NCBI GenBank assembly: GCA_947177605.1
Contig: CAMWUX010000035.1
Location: 1 to 8,908 of the forward strand
Source: an uncultured Porphyromonadaceae bacterium
Lineage (GTDB): Bacteria > Bacteroidota > Bacteroidia > Bacteroidales > Muribaculaceae
Direction: 5' to 3'
DNA: 8,908 nucleotides
The translations under genes were made by a program, and so were the position numbers. The stretch's first letter is position 1. Every line of letters starts with the position of its first letter. The notes under the pieces are model-generated. The model was not told where the DNA came from and ran no database searches. It was given only the letters and a program-made list of their open reading frames with translations. Positions 5,615 to 8,908 of this stretch are shown here, one piece after another.

Positions 5615-7114
5615 ATGAACATTAAGAAACTCTCCGTAATCGCATTGATGCTTGCAGCCGTGGCTGCATCGTGGTATCCCGTTCTGGCCGCCTCCGGTTC
5701 GTCAGAAGAGCCGGCAACCGCTCCGTTGGCTATGGCTCCGACATCAATGCCCGACTTCACGGCAGCTGCCGAGTCAACTATCAATAGCGTAGTCAGCATC
5801 AAGAGCTTTGTAGCTACTCCATCATACGGATATGGCGGCTTCGGCGGCATGTCCGATCCCTTCTTCGACTTCTTCTTCGGCAATGGCGGCGGCAACGCAC
5901 CGCGCCAGCAGACCCCGCCCAACTCCGGCTCTGAAGACAATCTCCGCGAATCGGGTCTGGGCTCGGGTGTGATCATCAGCGCTGACGGCTATATCATCAC
6001 CAACAACCACGTGGTAGACGGAGCCGAGAAGCTCGAAGTGACCCTCAACGACACCCGGGTGTTTGCCGCTACGGTGATCGGCACCGATCCCAACACCGAC
6101 CTTGCCCTTATCAAGATCGACGCCGCCGATCTTCCGGTACTCCCCTGGGGCGACAGCGACAATCTTAAGATCGGCGAATGGGTGCTCGCCGTAGGCAATC
6201 CGTTCGGTCTGACCTCCACCGTCACCGCCGGTATCGTCAGCGCCAAGGCCCGCAGCATTTCCTCTCCCCGCAATGGCAAGATAGCACTCGAGTCATTCAT
6301 CCAGACCGACGCGGCTGTCAATCCCGGCAACTCGGGCGGCGCTCTCGTCAATCTCCGCGGCCAGCTCGTAGGCATCAACTCCGCCATCTACTCGCAGACC
6401 GGCTCCTACTCGGGCTACTCCTTCGCCATACCCACATCGATAGTGAAGAAGATCGCTACCGACCTCCAGGAGTACGGCACCGTGCAGCGCGCCCTGCTCG
6501 GCATCCTCTATAGTGAGCTCAACGCCAAGATTGCTCAGGAGCAGGGCATCACCGCCGTGACCGAAGGTCTGATCGTGGGCGAAGTAACCCCCGGCTCGGG
6601 CGCCGAGAAGGCAGGGCTCAAGACCGGCGACGTGATCATCGCCATCAACGACAATCCTACCCACAACTCATCACAGCTTCAGGAGCAGGTAGCACGCTTC
6701 CGACCCGGCGACCAGGCCAACGTGACCTTCATCCGCGACAACAAGAAGCAGACCGTGAAAGTCACCTTCTACAACAGCGACGGCAACACGGCTATGGCCA
6801 CTACGTCGAAGATCTCGGATCTTGGCTGCACATTCAAGCCCGTAGCACCGGCCACCCTCTCCAAACTGGGTATCAAAAATGGCGTCCAGATAGAGGAGAT
6901 CAATGCCGGCCCCTTCAAGTCGCAGGGTCTACGCGCAGGATTCATCATCCTTGAGATCAACAATCAGCGCATCTCTACTGTGGCCGATATTGAAAAGGTG
7001 TATAAGACTGTCGCCTCTTCGAAGTCCGACGACCACGTGATGTTTATCACCGGTCTCTATCCCGACACCAACCGCCGAGCCTACTATGCCGTAGAACTCG
7101 ACCAGCAGAAATAA
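5615..7114 (+). CDS. htrA: HtrA/DegP-family periplasmic serine protease (Do type)
   Basis: This 499-residue protease/chaperone degrades or holds misfolded envelope proteins. A signal peptide (1-25) ends at PVLA before ASGSS, a standard signal peptidase I site. The trypsin-like domain carries the catalytic triad: His132 in TNNHVV, Asp162 in NTDLALIK and Ser240 in NPGNSGGAL. A Gly/Phe-rich insert (about 71-106, including DPFFDFFFG) corresponds to the LA loop that controls oligomer assembly in DegP. Two PDZ domains follow: PDZ1 (about 285-375, with LLGILY) and a more divergent PDZ2 (about 395-490). Length and order match two-PDZ DegP/DegQ proteins; sequence alone does not separate DegP from DegQ. 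The start at 5615 gives a textbook signal peptide and lies after the -7 element at 5575; the earlier ATG at 5516 would add a 33-residue leader unlike the family. It diverges from the NlpC/P60 gene, and its own terminator follows. Confidence 0.95.
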   Translation: MNIKKLSVIALMLAAVAASWYPVLAASGSSEEPATAPLAMAPTSMPDFTAAAESTINSVVSIKSFVATPSYGYGGFGGMSDPFFDFFFGNGGGNAPRQQTPPNSGSEDNLRESGLGSGVIISADGYIITNNHVVDGAEKLEVTLNDTRVFAATVIGTDPNTDLALIKIDAADLPVLPWGDSDNLKIGEWVLAVGNPFGLTSTVTAGIVSAKARSISSPRNGKIALESFIQTDAAVNPGNSGGALVNLRGQLVGINSAIYSQTGSYSGYSFAIPTSIVKKIATDLQEYGTVQRALLGILYSELNAKIAQEQGITAVTEGLIVGEVTPGSGAEKAGLKTGDVIIAINDNPTHNSSQLQEQVARFRPGDQANVTFIRDNKKQTVKVTFYNSDGNTAMATTSKISDLGCTFKPVAPATLSKLGIKNGVQIEEINAGPFKSQGLRAGFIILEINNQRISTVADIEKVYKTVASSKSDDHVMFITGLYPDTNRRAYYAVELDQQK

Positions 7115-7145
7115 TCGACCTTTACCTTTATCTATATATCCATGA

Positions 7146-7183
7146 GGCTGAGCCATAACATTTTTGGTTCAGCCCCACTTTTT
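7146..7183 (+). terminator. Intrinsic terminator after the HtrA gene
   Basis: A 9-bp stem (7146-7154 GGCTGAGCC with 7166-7174 GGTTCAGCC, one G-T pair) encloses an 11-base loop. It is followed after four bases by TTTTT (7179-7183). It lies 31 bases past the protease stop codon and before the next promoter, so it should separate the protease transcript from panC-panD. Confidence 0.75.
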
Positions 7184-7219
7184 CGTCTCCACCCAAGAGC
7201 TTCTTAACGCCGGCGTGTA

Positions 7220-7250
7220 TTGGTGTTTAGGAATAAAATCATTAATTTTG
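7220..7250 (+). promoter_or_regulatory. Promoter of panC-panD
   Basis: TTG (7220-7222) is followed after 20 bases by TAATTTTG (7243-7250), a perfect -7 element at the spacing typical of Bacteroidota promoters. Transcription should start near 7255, about 60 bases before the panC ATG at 7316. This argues against the in-frame ATG at 7220, which lies inside the promoter. Confidence 0.65.
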
Positions 7251-7315
7251 TGGCGCAAACGCCCATGCGCGCAATGCGCCTGCGGCCATTGTCTGTCACA
7301 ACCTCTATACCGATA

Positions 7316-8167
7316 ATGGAAGTTATATCTACAGTTGCAGAGCTCCGGAATGTCGTCGACGCCAAGCGCGCCGAGGGTCTCTCCATCGGCCTGGTACCCA
7401 CGATGGGAGCACTCCACGCAGGCCATCTGTCGCTCATCGAGAGAGCACGCGCCGAGTGCGATGTGGTGGTGGTGAGCGTATTCGTCAACCCCACCCAGTT
7501 CAACAATCCCGACGACCTCCTCACATATCCCCGTACCGTCGAAGCCGACTGCAAAGCTCTCAGCGCCGCCGGCGTAGACTACGCCTTCATCCCCTCCGTA
7601 GAAGAAATCTATCCCGAACCGGACACGCGCCAATTTGACCTCGGCCCGGTGGCCGAAGTAATGGAAGGTGCCATGCGCCCCGGCCACTTCAACGGCGTAG
7701 CCCAGATCGTAAGCAAGCTCTTCAGCTTCGTCAATCCCCACCGTGCTTACTTCGGCGAGAAAGATTATCAGCAGATAGCCGTAATCCGCCGTATGGCGGA
7801 ACTCGAAGGCTTCGATATCGACATCATAGCCTGTCCCATAATCCGCGAACCTGACGGTCTGGCCATGTCGAGCCGCAACGTGCGCCTCACACCCGGGCAG
7901 CGCGCCATCGCGCCCTCTATCCGCCGGGTACTCGTGCAGAGCCTCGAGCAGGCCCGCTCACGCACAGTGGCCGAAGTAGAGAAGTTTGTCACCGACGCCA
8001 TCAATTCCATACCGGGTCTTGACGTGGAATACTTCACTATCGTCGACTCCCTCACCATGCAGCCCATAAGCGACTGGTCAGACGCCGCATCCGGCATAGC
8101 CGTAGGCTGCGCCACGGTATATTGCGGCCCCGTACGTCTCATCGATAACATCACCTACCGCCCATGA
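7316..8167 (+). CDS. panC: Pantothenate synthetase (pantoate--beta-alanine ligase)
   Basis: This 283-residue cytoplasmic enzyme joins pantoate and beta-alanine with ATP, through a pantoyl-adenylate, to give pantothenate, the CoA precursor. The length equals that of E. coli PanC. Recognisable motifs are [13 protein letters not shown] (28-40), with the HIGH-like HAGH at 34-37 that binds ATP, FVNPTQF (56-62), RPGHFNGV (121-128), FGEKDYQQ (146-153) and SSRN (185-188). All the catalytic-site segments I would expect are present. The start at 7316 matches the usual PanC N-terminus ([11 protein letters not shown]). In-frame ATGs at 7220, 7265 and 7274 would add a poorly conserved leader, and the promoter overlaps the first. 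Its stop overlaps the panD start (ATGA), so the two are almost certainly translationally coupled, and PanD supplies the beta-alanine that PanC uses. Confidence 0.97.
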   Translation: MEVISTVAELRNVVDAKRAEGLSIGLVPTMGALHAGHLSLIERARAECDVVVVSVFVNPTQFNNPDDLLTYPRTVEADCKALSAAGVDYAFIPSVEEIYPEPDTRQFDLGPVAEVMEGAMRPGHFNGVAQIVSKLFSFVNPHRAYFGEKDYQQIAVIRRMAELEGFDIDIIACPIIREPDGLAMSSRNVRLTPGQRAIAPSIRRVLVQSLEQARSRTVAEVEKFVTDAINSIPGLDVEYFTIVDSLTMQPISDWSDAASGIAVGCATVYCGPVRLIDNITYRP

Positions 8168-8517
8168 TACAAGTGCAGATGCTCAAATCCAAAATCCACC
8201 GCGTCACCGTCACGGAGGCCAATCTGGATTATATCGGCAGCATCACCATAGACAGCCTCCTGCTTGAGGCAGCCGGTATCCTCCCCGGCGAACGCGTATA
8301 TATCGTCGACAACAACAACGGCGAGCGCTTCGACACATATACCATAGCCGGCGCTCCCGGCAGCGGCCAGATATGCCTCAACGGAGCTGCCGCGCGCAAG
8401 GTACATCCCGGCGACGTAGTGATCATCATGAGCTACGCCACTATGACCATTGATGAAGCGCGTACATTCAAGCCCACGGTAATATTTCCCGACACTGCCA
8501 CAAACCGCCTCGTATGA
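8164..8517 (+). CDS. panD: Aspartate 1-decarboxylase (pyruvoyl enzyme)
   Basis: This 117-residue PanD decarboxylates L-aspartate to beta-alanine. The proenzyme cuts itself before a Ser that becomes the pyruvoyl cofactor. Here the site is Gly25-Ser26 in YIGSITID, shifted by one from Gly24-Ser25 of E. coli. Other known active-site residues are in place by register: Lys10, His12, Tyr23, Arg55, Thr58, Tyr59 and Asn73 in NGAAA. The protein is somewhat shorter than E. coli PanD (126), mainly at the C-terminus, which I recall as usual for Bacteroides-type PanD. The ATG at 8164 overlaps the panC stop by four bases; Met6 is a possible but less likely start. No panB is in the window, so pantoate synthesis must be encoded elsewhere if the pathway is complete. 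Confidence 0.97.
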   Translation: MIQVQMLKSKIHRVTVTEANLDYIGSITIDSLLLEAAGILPGERVYIVDNNNGERFDTYTIAGAPGSGQICLNGAAARKVHPGDVVIIMSYATMTIDEARTFKPTVIFPDTATNRLV

Positions 8518-8560
8518 GTCGGCCGGAAATCCATTGTAAACAGTTCTCAATCTCCAATAT

Positions 8561-8908
8561 ATGTTTGAAAATCTATCCGAGAAACTCGAACGCAGCCTGA
8601 AGCTCCTTAAAGGCCAGGGCAAAATCACCGAAATCAACGTAGCCGAAACGCTCAAGGAGGTGCGCCGCTCGCTCCTCGATGCCGACGTCAATTATAAAGT
8701 AGCCAAGACCTTTACCGACACCGTAAAGCAGAAAGCCCTCGGCCAGAACGTGCTCACAGCCGTGAAGCCCGGCGAGATGATGGTGAAGATCGTCCACGAC
8801 GAGCTCGCCGAGCTAATGGGTGGCGAGGCCGCTCCGCTCAACCTCTCCGGCAATCCCACCGTGATCCTTATGTCGGGTCTGCAAGGCTCCGGTAAGACTA
8901 CTCTATCG
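8561..8908 (+). CDS. ffh: Signal recognition particle GTPase, 5' part
   Basis: The first 116 residues of Ffh (SRP54 homologue) are present; the gene runs off the right edge. Ffh binds the SRP RNA and signal sequences emerging from ribosomes and, with FtsY, delivers them to the membrane. The start MFENLSEKLERSL and the helical N domain (1 to about 90), with RRSLLDADVNYKV and VKPGE, are typical. The GTPase domain begins with the P-loop GLQGSGKTT (106-114). The rest of the G domain and the Met-rich M domain lie outside. The gene starts 43 bases after panD on the same strand with no terminator between, so read-through from the panC promoter is likely. A TAnnTTTG match at 8560-8567 overlaps the start codon and cannot drive this start. 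Confidence 0.97.
   Translation, partial: MFENLSEKLERSLKLLKGQGKITEINVAETLKEVRRSLLDADVNYKVAKTFTDTVKQKALGQNVLTAVKPGEMMVKIVHDELAELMGGEAAPLNLSGNPTVILMSGLQGSGKTTLS

Noticed and set aside
7169..7741. Minus-strand open frame of 190 codons across the 5' part of panC
   Set aside because: It is antisense to an unambiguous panC with all family motifs; the translation is Gly/Val/Glu-rich in the manner of a reverse-complement frame and it crosses the panC promoter.
8560..8567. TATGTTTG matching the -7 consensus at the ffh start
   Set aside because: It overlaps the ATG itself, so transcription would begin after the start codon; no -33 element has correct spacing.
1..8908. CRISPR, insertion sequence, phage or defence-system genes
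   Set aside because: No direct-repeat arrays, terminal inverted repeats, transposase or integrase motifs, or defence-type domains were seen; the genes are housekeeping, envelope and redox functions.

Overview
The window looks like chromosomal DNA from a Bacteroidales bacterium, possibly of the Muribaculaceae/Bacteroides type. Several genes are preceded by perfect copies of the Bacteroidota -7 promoter element TAnnTTTG, and Shine-Dalgarno sequences are absent before the start codons. The gut-Bacteroidales style of PanD and of the lipoprotein fits as well. The family-level placement is an inference; the phylum is fairly secure. I see no mobile element, CRISPR array, tRNA or rRNA.

Layout from left to right. 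Positions 1-268 hold no gene I can support, only a weak leftward promoter candidate and a small hairpin. A strong leftward terminator (269-302) closes a single-gene unit on the minus strand: a 544-residue lipoprotein (326-1960) built of three diverged copies of one beta-rich module, with a near-ideal promoter at 2036-2067. Next comes a leftward four-gene cluster with tiny gaps (5446 down to 2195). In transcription order it encodes an NlpC/P60 cell-wall hydrolase lipoprotein, a TcdA-type tRNA-modifying E1-like enzyme, a membrane FMN-binding/iron-sulfur electron-transfer protein, and a membrane-anchored nitroreductase-family protein.

Divergently, from a 168-base spacer shared with that cluster, runs an HtrA/DegP-family periplasmic protease (5615-7114) ended by an intrinsic terminator (7146-7183). 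A new promoter (7220-7250) then drives panC and panD, which overlap by 4 bases and encode two steps of pantothenate/CoA synthesis. The 5' part of ffh (signal recognition particle GTPase) follows 43 bases later and runs off the right edge.

Most of the window is housekeeping and envelope biology. The part most worth following up is the pair at 2195-3896. The membrane protein has an outward-facing FMN domain with a flavinylation-type SGAT motif and two CX3CP motifs predicted on the cytoplasmic face; next to it is a flavin enzyme that also appears to be anchored outside the cytoplasm. Together they suggest a compact route carrying electrons across the inner membrane to an extracytoplasmic nitroreductase-like enzyme. 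The second item is the internally triplicated lipoprotein with an unexpected basic C-terminal tail.
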